DNA from: Acidobacteriota bacterium
GTDB lineage: Bacteria; Acidobacteriota; Holophagae; Acanthopleuribacterales; Acanthopleuribacteraceae
Length of the DNA: 64,000 bases
Direction of reading: 5' to 3'
Assembly: GCA_002747255.1 (NCBI GenBank)
Contig: PDUC01000041.1
Span: forward strand, 1-64,000
This document shows positions 8,666-17,556 of the stretch, piece after piece. How positions within the stretch are numbered: the first letter of the stretch is position 1; every line of letters begins with the position of its first letter. The notes below the pieces were generated by a model that saw only the letters and a program-made list of their open reading frames with translations, was not told the origin of the DNA and searched no databases. The position numbers were made by a program, and so were the translations under genes.

Positions 8666-11008
8666 TCAATATATGACCAGGCAGGGTCTCATTTGTCTCG
8701 GAAGGGAAAGCCCTTTTGAAGAGCCGTTGATGAACAAAATGGGGTACTGACCCAAGTAGCACATCAAACTCAATTCATCATAACTTTTATTGACGATGTC
8801 AAGGTGGGTGTGAATGAAACCGAGACCATTTAACTTCTGCTTGAGAGCCAGACTCCAAAGAGATGTTTTCTTTGGAGCCATACCAAGGAAAACGGAGCCG
8901 CCTTTAACAGATAGGTGCCCTTGAAATACAAAGAGCGTATCTTGCGACAAAAGCCGTTTCACATTCTCATCGGTAAAGGAGGTATTCACGGCGGCATCGA
9001 CGCCTTGAGTGAGTTTGGCGTTGAAGTCAGCCGGCACTTTGACCGTGGAGTCATATAAATAAACCAAATGTCTAAAATCAACTGGTGCCCCTTTTTGCTG
9101 GACATCTGCCAACTGAAACATAATCTGGACGGGTTTTCCGGGGTTTGTTTTCTGCAAGTGGCGAATAAAGTCCGCATTTCTATAAGATGAGGACAAACTG
9201 ATCAGGCCTTTGCCTTTACTGAAAGTCAAAGCTGATCCAAGTTGCTGGTCGACCAGCTGAGCTAGTGAATTGATAAAGCCCTTTTTCGGCCCCAGATAAG
9301 TCGCAAACGCCTGCTCGTTGGAAATAACTACAGCCCCAAGCTGATGTTTACCTTCGGTCAATACAATCAGGGTTTCATCGGGATCGAGAGCGCGTTTTAT
9401 TTCTGTCAGGTTAAGAGGTTCCAAGTTTTTGAAATCGGGTTTGGTTTTCCTCCACAACTGACCCCACAACTCATTCAACTCATTTAAAGAAGTAAAATTG
9501 GATAGCTTGGCAGAATGCTGCATGATGCGAATCTCTTCGACTATCTGGGACCCTATTTCAACGATCTGGTTTCCAATCACTTTGTTATCAGTCAATACAC
9601 CTTTTCGGTAGGCATCCAGACGACGCTTGTTGAGCTCTCTCATTTGATGGGCGTACAAAATAGAAGACACCTGATTATCCACCTTCTTCAGGAGCAGGGA
9701 ATCGATCATGGCATCAAAAGGAAGGGAGCAGAAAGGCTTGCTTTGTAGATAAGGCAGCGCATCGGAGCCGCAAAGAGTCTGCCCTGCGCTCAACCAGTAC
9801 CAATTTGCCTGCTCCAGGTTCTTTTCTTTAAGGTAATACGTTCCCATAGCTGAAAGAACTTTGGCTTCCAGAATGAAAAAAGGCGTTTGGATGACATCGA
9901 CTTCAGCTTTGGAGAGAAACGTATAGGCTTTTTGAAGTCTGCCTTTAGACAGATTGTACAAACCCAAAAGGTATTTTTTGTATATTCTGTCGTACAGGGA
10001 ACGGGAGTTCATTTCGTTAACCGCTTGCTGAAACGACTCCGCATCGAGCAGGGGCAGAGCCTGCTCGATATCCTCGAACGTGTTGAGCCTGTCAGGCACG
10101 ACTATTTCTACCTGTTTTTTTTCTACAACCACTCTTGGCTGGACCTGATCCTGATAGCAGTTGAAGTTCACTTTGAACTCTGCTTCCATTTTCTTTATTT
10201 TCTTTAATGTGCGATCCTGGCGTTCCGGTTCTTCATTTAATTCAAAAAAACGAGCCAGCAGCTTATGATATTCAATTGTGAAGTCCCATGGAAAGGGCTT
10301 TAAGGAGCTTTTATCAAAATGATTGAATCGATTGGCTGCTTCATTTAAGTTGTCCGCCTTCAAAAGGGATTCTATCTGGCGCAGTTGCTGTATGGTTTCA
10401 TCCATTGGCGTTGCGAAACCAGCTCCTGCGGACCGGGAATCGGTTCCCAATTTAATGAGGGACTGTAAAAAGGCCGGGGCGGTATCGCACTTGTACAAGA
10501 CCGGATACTTGGAAGAGGGCGGTGCTTCTCTAACTTCATTGAACCACTTTTGCTCACAGGGTGTAAGACCCAGCTCACGGACTGATTGATTGGTATAACG
10601 AGCCAGACAGTATAGGAGCACATACTGTGTGTGATGTGGAAATTCCTCTATTTCAACCAATGCCGAAACAGCTTGTGATTGGAAGAGACCCCACTGTTTT
10701 AGGTAGGCGTAACCCCAGGCACGAAACAGCAAAGCCATTTTTCTCTGATTTGACGATCGATTGAGATAACCCGAAAAATAGTTAATTTTACCCTCTAAGT
10801 TACCTAATTTGTAAGCTGTATGGAGGAGAAGCTGAGTTTCTAACTCTAAATCCTCCACGGGTCTATCGGCACCCATGAGTAGTGCCTCTGTCATAAAGTA
10901 GTTTTTGTCTTCATAGAAGCGCATGGCCTGGTTCAAAGTCGAACCACTTTGACTTCTGCCAATCGTACAAACAACCGCTATTAACAACACAATAAAGAAA
11001 TTCCGCAT
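8666..11008 (-). CDS. Exported TPR protein with a possible CHAT-like C-terminal domain
   Basis: A 780-residue protein with an N-terminal signal peptide (hydrophobic FFIVLLIAVVCTI after MRN) and probable export to the periplasm or outer membrane. Residues 25 to about 480 are helical, with TPR-like pairs. The last 230 residues are alpha/beta and recall CHAT caspase-like domains: a hydrophobic strand ending in QGH (His698), another His-containing strand GFIHTHLD, and a Cys in SLMCYLG (Cys750). The canonical HxGHG and SAC signatures are not exact, so peptidase activity is uncertain and the domain may be degenerate. It stands alone between purC and der with its own candidate promoter. The TPR part and export are better supported than CHAT. 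Confidence 0.6.
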   Translation of the reverse strand: MRNFFIVLLIAVVCTIGRSQSGSTLNQAMRFYEDKNYFMTEALLMGADRPVEDLELETQLLLHTAYKLGNLEGKINYFSGYLNRSSNQRKMALLFRAWGYAYLKQWGLFQSQAVSALVEIEEFPHHTQYVLLYCLARYTNQSVRELGLTPCEQKWFNEVREAPPSSKYPVLYKCDTAPAFLQSLIKLGTDSRSAGAGFATPMDETIQQLRQIESLLKADNLNEAANRFNHFDKSSLKPFPWDFTIEYHKLLARFFELNEEPERQDRTLKKIKKMEAEFKVNFNCYQDQVQPRVVVEKKQVEIVVPDRLNTFEDIEQALPLLDAESFQQAVNEMNSRSLYDRIYKKYLLGLYNLSKGRLQKAYTFLSKAEVDVIQTPFFILEAKVLSAMGTYYLKEKNLEQANWYWLSAGQTLCGSDALPYLQSKPFCSLPFDAMIDSLLLKKVDNQVSSILYAHQMRELNKRRLDAYRKGVLTDNKVIGNQIVEIGSQIVEEIRIMQHSAKLSNFTSLNELNELWGQLWRKTKPDFKNLEPLNLTEIKRALDPDETLIVLTEGKHQLGAVVISNEQAFATYLGPKKGFINSLAQLVDQQLGSALTFSKGKGLISLSSSYRNADFIRHLQKTNPGKPVQIMFQLADVQQKGAPVDFRHLVYLYDSTVKVPADFNAKLTQGVDAAVNTSFTDENVKRLLSQDTLFVFQGHLSVKGGSVFLGMAPKKTSLWSLALKQKLNGLGFIHTHLDIVNKSYDELSLMCYLGQYPILFINGSSKGLSLPRQMRPCLVIY

Positions 11009-11098
11009 ATTTACATGTCACCTTGTTATCAAAACCGTGCTCAAAAAAAACAACCCTCAAGCGGGAAGCATTACACCTTTCAGAGAGCCTCAGTCTAC

Positions 11099-11128
11099 AT
11101 CATATCGTGGTTCGTGGATTTGAAACAA
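11099..11128 (-). promoter_or_regulatory. Candidate sigma-70 promoter for the TPR/CHAT-like gene
   Basis: On the minus strand TTGTTT (11123-11128) and TATGAT (11099-11104) are 18 bases apart, about 90 bases before the start codon. A small inverted repeat (AACCTG at 11134-11139, CAGGTT at 11155-11160) lies just upstream and may be an operator or the remnant of an upstream terminator. The rest of the 355-base gap to purC shows nothing else. Confidence 0.45.
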
Positions 11129-11363
11129 TATAGAACCTGAAAAATATCTGTTTCCAGGTTTCTTCTACCTGAAAACCCCAATTCACTCGCGCAGAAAATC
11201 AACAACTGTCATCCGGTTGGAAGCGGTTTCCAAAAACACTGGATGTTCCAATCACTCAAAAAAACACCACACAATCGCACTGCGAATGCATTGCCATGGC
11301 ACAACGGTGCTTTCGGGTCTTACAATGATTCTGGGTAACTGGATTTGTTTGCGGCGCTGGCTG

Positions 11364-12257
11364 TTACCGTGTCAGGATATTGAGGCATTCCCGATATTTT
11401 TTCACGGTTTCCGTCACAATGTGTTCGGGAAGCTCGGGCGCTGGCGGTTGTTTATTCCAGTCCAATCCTTGAAGATAATCTCTCACAAACTGTTTATCAT
11501 AACTGGGAGGATTGGCGCCTTCGGCATATGAATCCTTGGGCCAGTAGCGACTGGAATCGGGAGTCAGAACTTCATCGGCAAGGACGATTTCCCCGTCATA
11601 AAGACCGAATTCAAATTTGGTGTCCGCAATGATCACACCCCGCTCAATAGCGTGGCGGTAAGCCTTGTGGTAAATATCGATGCTAAGGTCACGCAATTTA
11701 ACAGACAGTTCTTCACCTATGAGGTCCGACATGGCTTCAAAGCTGATGTTCTCGTCGTGACCTTCGTCGTTTTTAGCGGCAGGCGTGAAAAGTGTCTCAG
11801 GGAGCTTGGAGGCCAAGTTGAGACCTGAAGGAAGAGGAATACTGCATACAGATTGACTTGCTTTGTACTCTTTGTAACCGCTGCCAACAAGGTACCCTCT
11901 GACCACGCATTCAATGGGAATCATCTTGAGCTTTTTAACAATCATGAAGCGTCCATCGAGAGCTGATCGATAGGGAGCAAGCACCTCAGCGTACTCATCA
12001 GGGATCTGGTTCACATCGTCAGCGATGAGGTGATTGGGTACATCCAGTAATTCGAACCAGAAGTGAGACAGTTTTGTCAGCACTTGCCCTTTACCCGGTA
12101 TACCGGTAGGCAGAATACAATCGTATGCCGAGATTCGATCAGTGGCAATGAACAGATAAGAATTACCCAGGTCGTAAATTTCCCGAACCTTTCCGCTTCT
12201 TATTTTTTTTAATTCTTTAATTTCAATTTTGGTAATCGCGCGATTATCAGTCATCAT
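11364..12257 (-). CDS. purC: Phosphoribosylaminoimidazole-succinocarboxamide synthase (SAICAR synthase)
   Basis: Joins aspartate to CAIR, the step after PurE. Signatures are SGKVREIYDLG, FIATDRISAYDCILP, PIECVVRGYLVGSGYKEY and DTKFEFGL. The 297 residues place it with the longer SAICAR synthases (about 300 residues, yeast Ade1-like), not the 240-residue E. coli type. The ATG-ATG start has GGAG eight bases upstream. It lies 25 bases downstream of tRNA-Phe on the same strand, with a run of nine T between, and far from the purN-purD-purE unit. The enzyme assignment is firm. Confidence 0.94.
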   Translation of the reverse strand: MMTDNRAITKIEIKELKKIRSGKVREIYDLGNSYLFIATDRISAYDCILPTGIPGKGQVLTKLSHFWFELLDVPNHLIADDVNQIPDEYAEVLAPYRSALDGRFMIVKKLKMIPIECVVRGYLVGSGYKEYKASQSVCSIPLPSGLNLASKLPETLFTPAAKNDEGHDENISFEAMSDLIGEELSVKLRDLSIDIYHKAYRHAIERGVIIADTKFEFGLYDGEIVLADEVLTPDSSRYWPKDSYAEGANPPSYDKQFVRDYLQGLDWNKQPPAPELPEHIVTETVKKYRECLNILTR

Positions 12258-12282
12258 CGTGAGACTCCTGTATAAAAAAAAA

Positions 12283-12358
<76 letters not shown>

Positions 12359-12418
12359 AACCTAATTCGGTATGGAGTCCATTCAACCTGCAATAGGTTT
12401 CACGAACAATAAGCGCAT

Positions 12419-12447
12419 AAAGTACACCCATTCGCCACAACTGTCAA
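12419..12447 (-). promoter_or_regulatory. Candidate promoter of tRNA-Phe
   Basis: A perfect TTGACA (12442-12447) and a weak TACTTT (12419-12424) lie 17 bases apart on the minus strand, predicting a start about 50 bases before the tRNA. The same transcript could continue into purC. The gap between ftsX and the tRNA shows no other signal. Confidence 0.5.
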
Positions 12448-12581
12448 TATTTTTTTGTGAAAATCAGCTCTGTCATTGACCATAAAACCAGCTCAAAACA
12501 GCGCTGTGTTGATGGTGGGATAAAATACATGGAAATCTCACGCCTCGATTTTCTTGATTTCGATTTCAGCTCTCATTTGTC

Positions 12582-13490
12582 TCATTCGTAGCTGATATGC
12601 TCATGGAGAAACTCTTTGAGTGAGAACAGACTGCCAAGCATACCCGCGACACACCCGGCAAGAAGCATGCAGAAAATCCACATCGGACCGAGGTATTCCA
12701 AACTCAGGTGGCTCAAAAAGATTTCAGGATGCTGATTCAGATAATGCCTGAGGATCAGAACACTTAAATAACCAAAAAATAAACCCAGAATCGTTCCAAG
12801 CAGTCCTTGAAACAGGCCTTCAAAAATAAATGGTCCCCGTATGGTTGCGTGAGACGCGCCGACGAGTTTCATGATATCCACTTCTTCTTTTCTGGAGAAA
12901 AAAGTCAGCTTGAGAACATTGGAAACGGTGAAGATAGAAGCGAAAATCATAATCCCCCCAAAGAACCACCCGGCCAGGTTGAAGAGATTGGCAAAAAAGC
13001 CCAGCTTTTCATAAATATCGCGGTTATAGGATATCTCCTCGATCCCTTCCATTTCCTCCAGTTGCGAAAACAACGCGAGCAACACATCTTCACTTGTTCC
13101 AGGCAGGAGATGGACAGAAAATGAAGCTGGAAAGGGGTTGGCACTCAATTTTTTATTGACATCATCGTATACTTCAAACGAAAGGCTAAAGCGCTTTCTC
13201 GCTTCTTCTTTCGATAAAAAGGTGACTTTTTCAACCGTCAACTCTGCATCCAGAAAATCGTGGATCGCCAGCCTCTGTTCCGTAGTGAGATCGTCCAATA
13301 GAAAAATTTGAAACTGAATATGGCTTTCCCAGCTAATGGATACTTTCTTGAGGTTTTGACCCAAAAACAAGAACATGGCCAGGGTATACATGGAAAAACC
13401 AATGGTTCCCATGGAGAGCATGCTTAAAACCCGTGAACGCCAGAGATTGGTGAGCGATTCTGACAGCACAAATGATAGGTACTTCATCAT
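12582..13490 (-). CDS. ftsX: Cell division protein FtsX
   Basis: Membrane partner of the FtsE ATPase; the pair links the divisome to peptidoglycan hydrolases. Four membrane segments are visible: one near residues 21-41, then after a periplasmic loop of about 125 residues three more near 170-195, 225-250 and 270-292. The cytoplasmic phrase KEEVDIMKLVGAS is typical of FtsX/MacB-type permeases. About 302 residues is normal. Its ATG shares a base with the ftsE stop (TGATG); a GTG one codon earlier is also possible. Second gene of ftsE-ftsX. Confidence 0.92.
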   Translation of the reverse strand: MMKYLSFVLSESLTNLWRSRVLSMLSMGTIGFSMYTLAMFLFLGQNLKKVSISWESHIQFQIFLLDDLTTEQRLAIHDFLDAELTVEKVTFLSKEEARKRFSLSFEVYDDVNKKLSANPFPASFSVHLLPGTSEDVLLALFSQLEEMEGIEEISYNRDIYEKLGFFANLFNLAGWFFGGIMIFASIFTVSNVLKLTFFSRKEEVDIMKLVGASHATIRGPFIFEGLFQGLLGTILGLFFGYLSVLILRHYLNQHPEIFLSHLSLEYLGPMWIFCMLLAGCVAGMLGSLFSLKEFLHEHISYE

Positions 13491-14164
13491 CACAGTCTAC
13501 CATCTTCGGAGTCAGCTGCCATTCGGCCCGCATCCAAAACAAGCACTCTCTGTCGCATACATTCAATTAACGACTGATTGTGCGTAGCGATGAGAACCGT
13601 TGTTCCCCTCATATTGATCTTTGCAAATAATTTCATGATTTCGGTGGACATTTCCGGGTCGAGATTTCCAGTCGGTTCATCTGCAAGTAAAAGAACAGGA
13701 TCATTGACAATTGCCCGTGCAATGGCCACACGCTGTTGTTCACCACCAGAGAGTTCCATTGGATAACTGTGCAGTTTTCCCTGCAGCCCCACTTGCTTCA
13801 AAACGTTGAGTGCTTTGATGCGCCTTTTCTTCATATCAAAACCCAACGTCTTCAAAACAAATGTCACATTCTCAAAAACCGTTTTGCTTTTTATTAGTTT
13901 GAAATCCTGAAAAACAACCCCGATGGAACGCCGGAGTTTCGGTATTTTTGCCACGGGAAGTGAAGAGACATTGCGTCCATAAACCAATATTTGTCCCTTG
14001 GTCGGCATCTCTTCTCTTATAATTAACTTCAACATGGTTGTTTTTCCGGCACCACTAGCCCCGGTTAAAAACACGAATTCACCAGGCGCAATGTGAAGGG
14101 ACAAATCGGATAACGAGTATTTGTTCCCGCTGTAACTCTTGAATACGTGATAGAACCTGATCAT
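13490..14164 (-). CDS. ftsE: Cell division ATP-binding protein FtsE
   Basis: ABC-type ATPase driving FtsX. Walker [11 protein letters not shown]-loop VFQDFKLI, signature [16 protein letters not shown], Walker [14 protein letters not shown] and the switch His in IATHNQ are all intact. At 224 residues it is a single nucleotide-binding domain. The order ftsE-ftsX with overlapping stop and start is standard. A strong promoter lies so close to the ATG that the message would be nearly leaderless, and I see no Shine-Dalgarno sequence. Confidence 0.95.
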   Translation of the reverse strand: MIRFYHVFKSYSGNKYSLSDLSLHIAPGEFVFLTGASGAGKTTMLKLIIREEMPTKGQILVYGRNVSSLPVAKIPKLRRSIGVVFQDFKLIKSKTVFENVTFVLKTLGFDMKKRRIKALNVLKQVGLQGKLHSYPMELSGGEQQRVAIARAIVNDPVLLLADEPTGNLDPEMSTEIMKLFAKINMRGTTVLIATHNQSLIECMRQRVLVLDAGRMAADSEDGRL

Positions 14165-14171
14165 AGGTTGG

Positions 14172-14200
14172 ATTTTAGACTAAAAGTCTGTTGTTGACAA
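14172..14200 (-). promoter_or_regulatory. Promoter of ftsEX with a palindrome in its spacer
   Basis: TTGTCA (14195-14200) and TAAAAT (14172-14177) sit 17 bases apart on the minus strand, a good sigma-70 match. The -10 box ends seven bases before the ftsE ATG, so transcription should begin at or beside the start codon. AGACT-AAA-AGTCT (14177-14189) is a perfect inverted repeat overlapping the spacer and could bind a regulator. Confidence 0.6.
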
Positions 14201-14474
14201 TTTTTCGTTTTGACGGATGAGCTCGTTTTATTTTAGGGGTACTATCCTCACAAACCCATCAGTGGACGATCTTCATGGGAACCGGACCTGCAGAGACAGG
14301 GCATCGAGGTAACCTCAAAACTGCCTGCTGCAGATTTATCGTGAATTTCGAGTGGGCACGGATTACCCCGTGAATTCGACAAATCGCCATAAGACAACGG
14401 CACCTTTAGGGATGATGACAATTGTTACTTTCGTTGATATTGTGTAAAATGAGAAAAATGGTTGAGGTGACAAC
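14201..14474 (+). promoter_or_regulatory. Divergent intergenic region with a candidate promoter for the secreted-protein gene
   Basis: TTGTTA (14422-14427) and TAAAAT (14445-14450) are exactly 17 bases apart and lie 25 bases before the start codon at 14475; GAGGTGAC serves as ribosome-binding site. The rest of the region between ftsE and this gene shows nothing further. Confidence 0.55.
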
Positions 14475-15281
14475 ATGCGCTATATCTGCCTTCTTGTTTT
14501 TTCTTGTTCTCCCCTATTAGCCCAGAACCCAACTCCACCCGCACTGGCTGATGCACTTTGGAAAGCCCATTTATCGGTTCATATTAACGGAATTCTTAGA
14601 AACCACTACATTGCAAACCGACCCGGAAAAAATGGACCGGCGGGTTTTATCAAGGAAAAGAGTTCCATGAAGCTGGATCACACTTTGGATGTTTTCTTTC
14701 TAATCAACTCTGTAGGAGAAATCAGTATGGTTTCCCAAACGAAAACCAAAGCTGATCAGACTTCCAACCTGGAAGAGAAATACTCCTTTACAGAAGAAAC
14801 CATTCTGGAGGGAGATATTAAGTCCTATCAGGATGTGCAAGTTAAAGAAGCAAAGGTAACAAAAATTATTTTTAGCCATGAAGATAAGGATTTCCGGCTT
14901 CCCAATGGTTTTCTATCTGTTCTCCCTAGCGGTAAGCTGGACAAGAAAGGCACTCTTGCCATTGTGGGCGACATGCTTTTCACTTATCAGGGAAAGGGAA
15001 GTTATCACCTGGTCAAAGAGCGAAATCCACCATCAAGTGAGTATGCCATTTTAGAAGAGGATGCCAATTTAACAGGCTCTTTCGATTTACCTGTAACCTT
15101 CAGAATGGATCTCAGCTACAAAAAGAAACCCGTTGAAAAGATGATTCAAATCCCCGTCAACCTGGAAAATCCATTTAGTTCGGAAGAAAGAACGGGCAAA
15201 AATTATCTTACCAGCGATTTGAAGGGAACCTGTACATTGAAAATGGTTCCACTTTTTGGCAAGTACATGAATCAGGACTGA
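14475..15281 (+). CDS. Exported protein of unknown function
   Basis: I do not recognise a family. The 268 residues begin with a short signal peptide (RYICLLVFSCSPLLA, probable cleavage before QNPTPP); the Cys at position 11 is too early for a convincing lipobox. The mature part is rich in alternating polar and hydrophobic stretches and suggests a beta-rich periplasmic or outer-membrane protein. It stops 9 bases before the glycosyltransferase gene, so the two are probably co-transcribed from the promoter just upstream, hinting at an envelope role. No enzyme motif is visible. Confidence 0.7.
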   Translation: MRYICLLVFSCSPLLAQNPTPPALADALWKAHLSVHINGILRNHYIANRPGKNGPAGFIKEKSSMKLDHTLDVFFLINSVGEISMVSQTKTKADQTSNLEEKYSFTEETILEGDIKSYQDVQVKEAKVTKIIFSHEDKDFRLPNGFLSVLPSGKLDKKGTLAIVGDMLFTYQGKGSYHLVKERNPPSSEYAILEEDANLTGSFDLPVTFRMDLSYKKKPVEKMIQIPVNLENPFSSEERTGKNYLTSDLKGTCTLKMVPLFGKYMNQD

Positions 15282-15290
15282 GAAACACCT

Positions 15291-15995
15291 ATGAAGTTGA
15301 GTATCGTTGTTCCTGTTTACAATGAGGAAAAAACCGTTGAAAAGCTGTTTTCCAAGGTCATGGAGGTGGACTTTTCGTCCAAGAATGTCACGCCTGAAAT
15401 TCTGTTTATCGACGACTTTTCCACCGACTCCAGCAGAGCCATCCTGAAAAAACTCCAAGCCAATGAAGGTGTGCGAGTGTTCTTTCAAGATGCCAACAAA
15501 GGAAAGGGTGCTGCTCTCAGGAGAGGGATTTCTGAAGCAAGCGGTGATTATGTCATCGTTCAGGATGCGGATCTGGAATACAATCCTCAAGATTTTCTGG
15601 AGCTACTTGAGCCCGTATTCAAATACGATGCCGATGTGGTTTATGGATCGAGATTTACATGGTCCAATCATCGAAAGATCCTGAATTACTGGCACTACCT
15701 GGGCAATGCCTTTTTAACCAAAATCAGCAATGTCTTTTCCGGTTGGAATCTGACCGACATGGAAACATGTTACAAGTTGATTCGAAAAGAAACGCTGGAT
15801 CAAATACACCTCTGTGAAAACCGTTTTGGCATTGAACCGGAAATAACGGCAAAACTGGCTAAAATCAAAGGGCTCAATGTCTACGAGGTTCCCATTTTCT
15901 ACCACGGCAGAGGGTACGATGAGGGCAAGAAAATAGGCATACGCGACGGTTTCAGGGCTATTTACTGCATTCTCAAATACAATCTATTCAACTAA
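15291..15995 (+). CDS. Family 2 glycosyltransferase, polyprenyl-phosphate sugar transferase type
   Basis: GT-A fold glycosyltransferase. The N-terminal LSIVVPVYNEEKTV is the nucleotide-sugar-binding start, DDFSTDSSR the second motif, and VQDADLEYNP the DxD-like metal site. The phrase NKGKGAALRRGI and the lack of C-terminal membrane helices match the dolichyl-phosphate mannose synthase-like subgroup, which loads mannose or glucose onto a polyprenyl phosphate at the inner membrane. At 234 residues it is a single domain. It follows a secreted protein gene by 9 bases. Sugar and lipid acceptor cannot be told from sequence. Confidence 0.85.
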   Translation: MKLSIVVPVYNEEKTVEKLFSKVMEVDFSSKNVTPEILFIDDFSTDSSRAILKKLQANEGVRVFFQDANKGKGAALRRGISEASGDYVIVQDADLEYNPQDFLELLEPVFKYDADVVYGSRFTWSNHRKILNYWHYLGNAFLTKISNVFSGWNLTDMETCYKLIRKETLDQIHLCENRFGIEPEITAKLAKIKGLNVYEVPIFYHGRGYDEGKKIGIRDGFRAIYCILKYNLFN

Positions 15996-16176
15996 ACACA
16001 GAGCCCGCTGCTCATAAAAAATCTTTTATGTTCTCAGCACCTTACTTGTTCACTGTAGAAGCGACTGCGATTGTCTTTCCCTTCGACACAGACAACAAGA
16101 ACTCCCATAAGATTACTCATTCTTTTCCCATTTTCACGGCACGTCATGTTGTACGATCCGGGAGGCACAACACCTC

Positions 16177-16205
16177 TTGAAAAAATGCATTGACTGTATT
16201 ATTCT
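16177..16205 (+). promoter_or_regulatory. Promoter of the zinc ribbon-carA-carB unit
   Basis: TTGAAA (16177-16182) and TATTCT (16200-16205) are 17 bases apart, about 35 bases before the first start codon. A weak inverted repeat TGTTGT/ACAACA lies just upstream of the -35 box. No arginine- or pyrimidine-responsive leader was recognised. Confidence 0.55.
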
Positions 16206-16239
16206 AATCAACCAGCAAGCTCAATAAGGAGATTCCAAG

Positions 16240-16458
16240 TTGCCTTTATTTGAATATCAGTGCAAACAGTGTAAGCATGAGTTTGAGTTTCTCCAGCAGA
16301 CTGGAGAGCCCAACCCCGAGACCTGCCCTCAGTGCGGCAGCATTGAACCGCAGCGCAAGATGTCCACCTTTACCCCATCCTGTGCTTCTCCTGGAGGCAG
16401 TCCACCCGCTTCGGCGCCAACACCCTGTGCCACAGGGTCCTGTCCATACGTGCAATAA
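16240..16458 (+). CDS. FmdB-type zinc ribbon protein
   Basis: A 72-residue protein beginning PLFEYQC, with two CxxC knuckles (Cys8/Cys11 and Cys29/Cys32), the hallmark of the FmdB/CxxC_CxxC_SSSS regulatory family. The C-terminus is a low-complexity tail rich in Ser, Pro and Cys. The start is TTG with AAGGAG ten bases upstream. It stops 12 bases before carA and shares its promoter. The family is widespread and poorly characterised, suspected to be regulatory; a link to carbamoyl phosphate synthesis is only by position. Confidence 0.85.
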   Translation: MPLFEYQCKQCKHEFEFLQQTGEPNPETCPQCGSIEPQRKMSTFTPSCASPGGSPPASAPTPCATGSCPYVQ

Positions 16459-16470
16459 AGGAGCCTGAAC

Positions 16471-17556
16471 ATGAAAGGGTACCTGCTCCTCGAAGATCGA
16501 ACCATCTATGAAGGGAGCTGTTTTGGCGCCCTTGAACCCACATGCGGTGAACTGGTCTTTAACACATCCATGACCGGGTACCAGGAAATCCTGACCGATC
16601 CCAGTTACTGGCGTCAGAATGTGGTGCTGACCTTTCCCGAAATAGGCGTCTACGGCACCAATAACAAGAGCACCGAATCTCTTAACGGACACGCTTCCGG
16701 CATGATTGTTCGACACCTGACACCGTGTCCCGACCACCGTCTGTCCACAGCGGACTTCGATGGCTTCCTCAAGGAAAGGGGCATTCCTCTCATCTCGGGT
16801 ATCGATACGCGGACATTGACCGTCAAGATACGCGAATCAGGTCCTCAAAAATCCATTATCGCGCCGCATACCCTGCCCAAAGAAGAGGCCGCCCGGATCC
16901 TGGCTCAACATCCCTCCATGGAGGGAGCCAACCTGGCGCCTGAAGTCTCCTGCAGTCAGGCAGCCGTCCACGGTGATGGAAAATGGAACATAGGACTTAT
17001 TGACTATGGCGTCAAGAACTCCATTATCAAAGAGCTGGTAAAACGCGATTGCACCGTCACGCAACTGCCCTGGAACACCTCTTTTGAACAAATCCAGGCC
17101 TTTGACTTTGACGGGTTCATGCTGTCCAACGGACCCGGAGATCCAGCGGCTGTTCCAGGTGTACGGGAAACCATACTGCAATGTCAACAGCATCGCCCCA
17201 CCATGGCGATTTGCCTGGGATACCAGTTACTGGCTCTGGCTCTGGGTGCCGAAACCTATAAACTGCCCTTTGGTCATCGCGGCGGGAACCATCCAGTCAA
17301 AGATGTGCGCACCAATAGGGTGTTCATTACCTCTCACAATCACGGATTCGCTGTCCGGCCTGAAACCTTTAAGGAAAAGCAAGTTGAACTCACACATACC
17401 TCTCTTTTTGATGGTTCGCTGGAGGGTTACCGTTTGAAAGACCGGCCTGTATTCGGCGTTCAATTTCACCCAGAAGCAGGGCCCGGGCCTTCAGACGCCC
17501 ACACACTCTTCGACCAGTTCATAACCATGTTGGAGGACACTCATGCCAAGAGATAA
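16471..17556 (+). CDS. carA: Carbamoyl phosphate synthase small (glutaminase) subunit
   Basis: Hydrolyses glutamine and passes ammonia to CarB for carbamoyl phosphate, feeding pyrimidine and arginine synthesis. The N-terminal [15 protein letters not shown] and [13 protein letters not shown] are typical. The class I amidotransferase domain carries catalytic Cys248 in [12 protein letters not shown] and the His-Glu pair in [11 protein letters not shown]. The Tyr after Gly (CLGYQ) replaces the usual His (CLGHQ) next to the nucleophile. At 361 residues it is normal. AAAGGAG precedes the ATG; its 3' end overlaps carB by 14 bases. Confidence 0.95.
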   Translation: MKGYLLLEDRTIYEGSCFGALEPTCGELVFNTSMTGYQEILTDPSYWRQNVVLTFPEIGVYGTNNKSTESLNGHASGMIVRHLTPCPDHRLSTADFDGFLKERGIPLISGIDTRTLTVKIRESGPQKSIIAPHTLPKEEAARILAQHPSMEGANLAPEVSCSQAAVHGDGKWNIGLIDYGVKNSIIKELVKRDCTVTQLPWNTSFEQIQAFDFDGFMLSNGPGDPAAVPGVRETILQCQQHRPTMAICLGYQLLALALGAETYKLPFGHRGGNHPVKDVRTNRVFITSHNHGFAVRPETFKEKQVELTHTSLFDGSLEGYRLKDRPVFGVQFHPEAGPGPSDAHTLFDQFITMLEDTHAKR

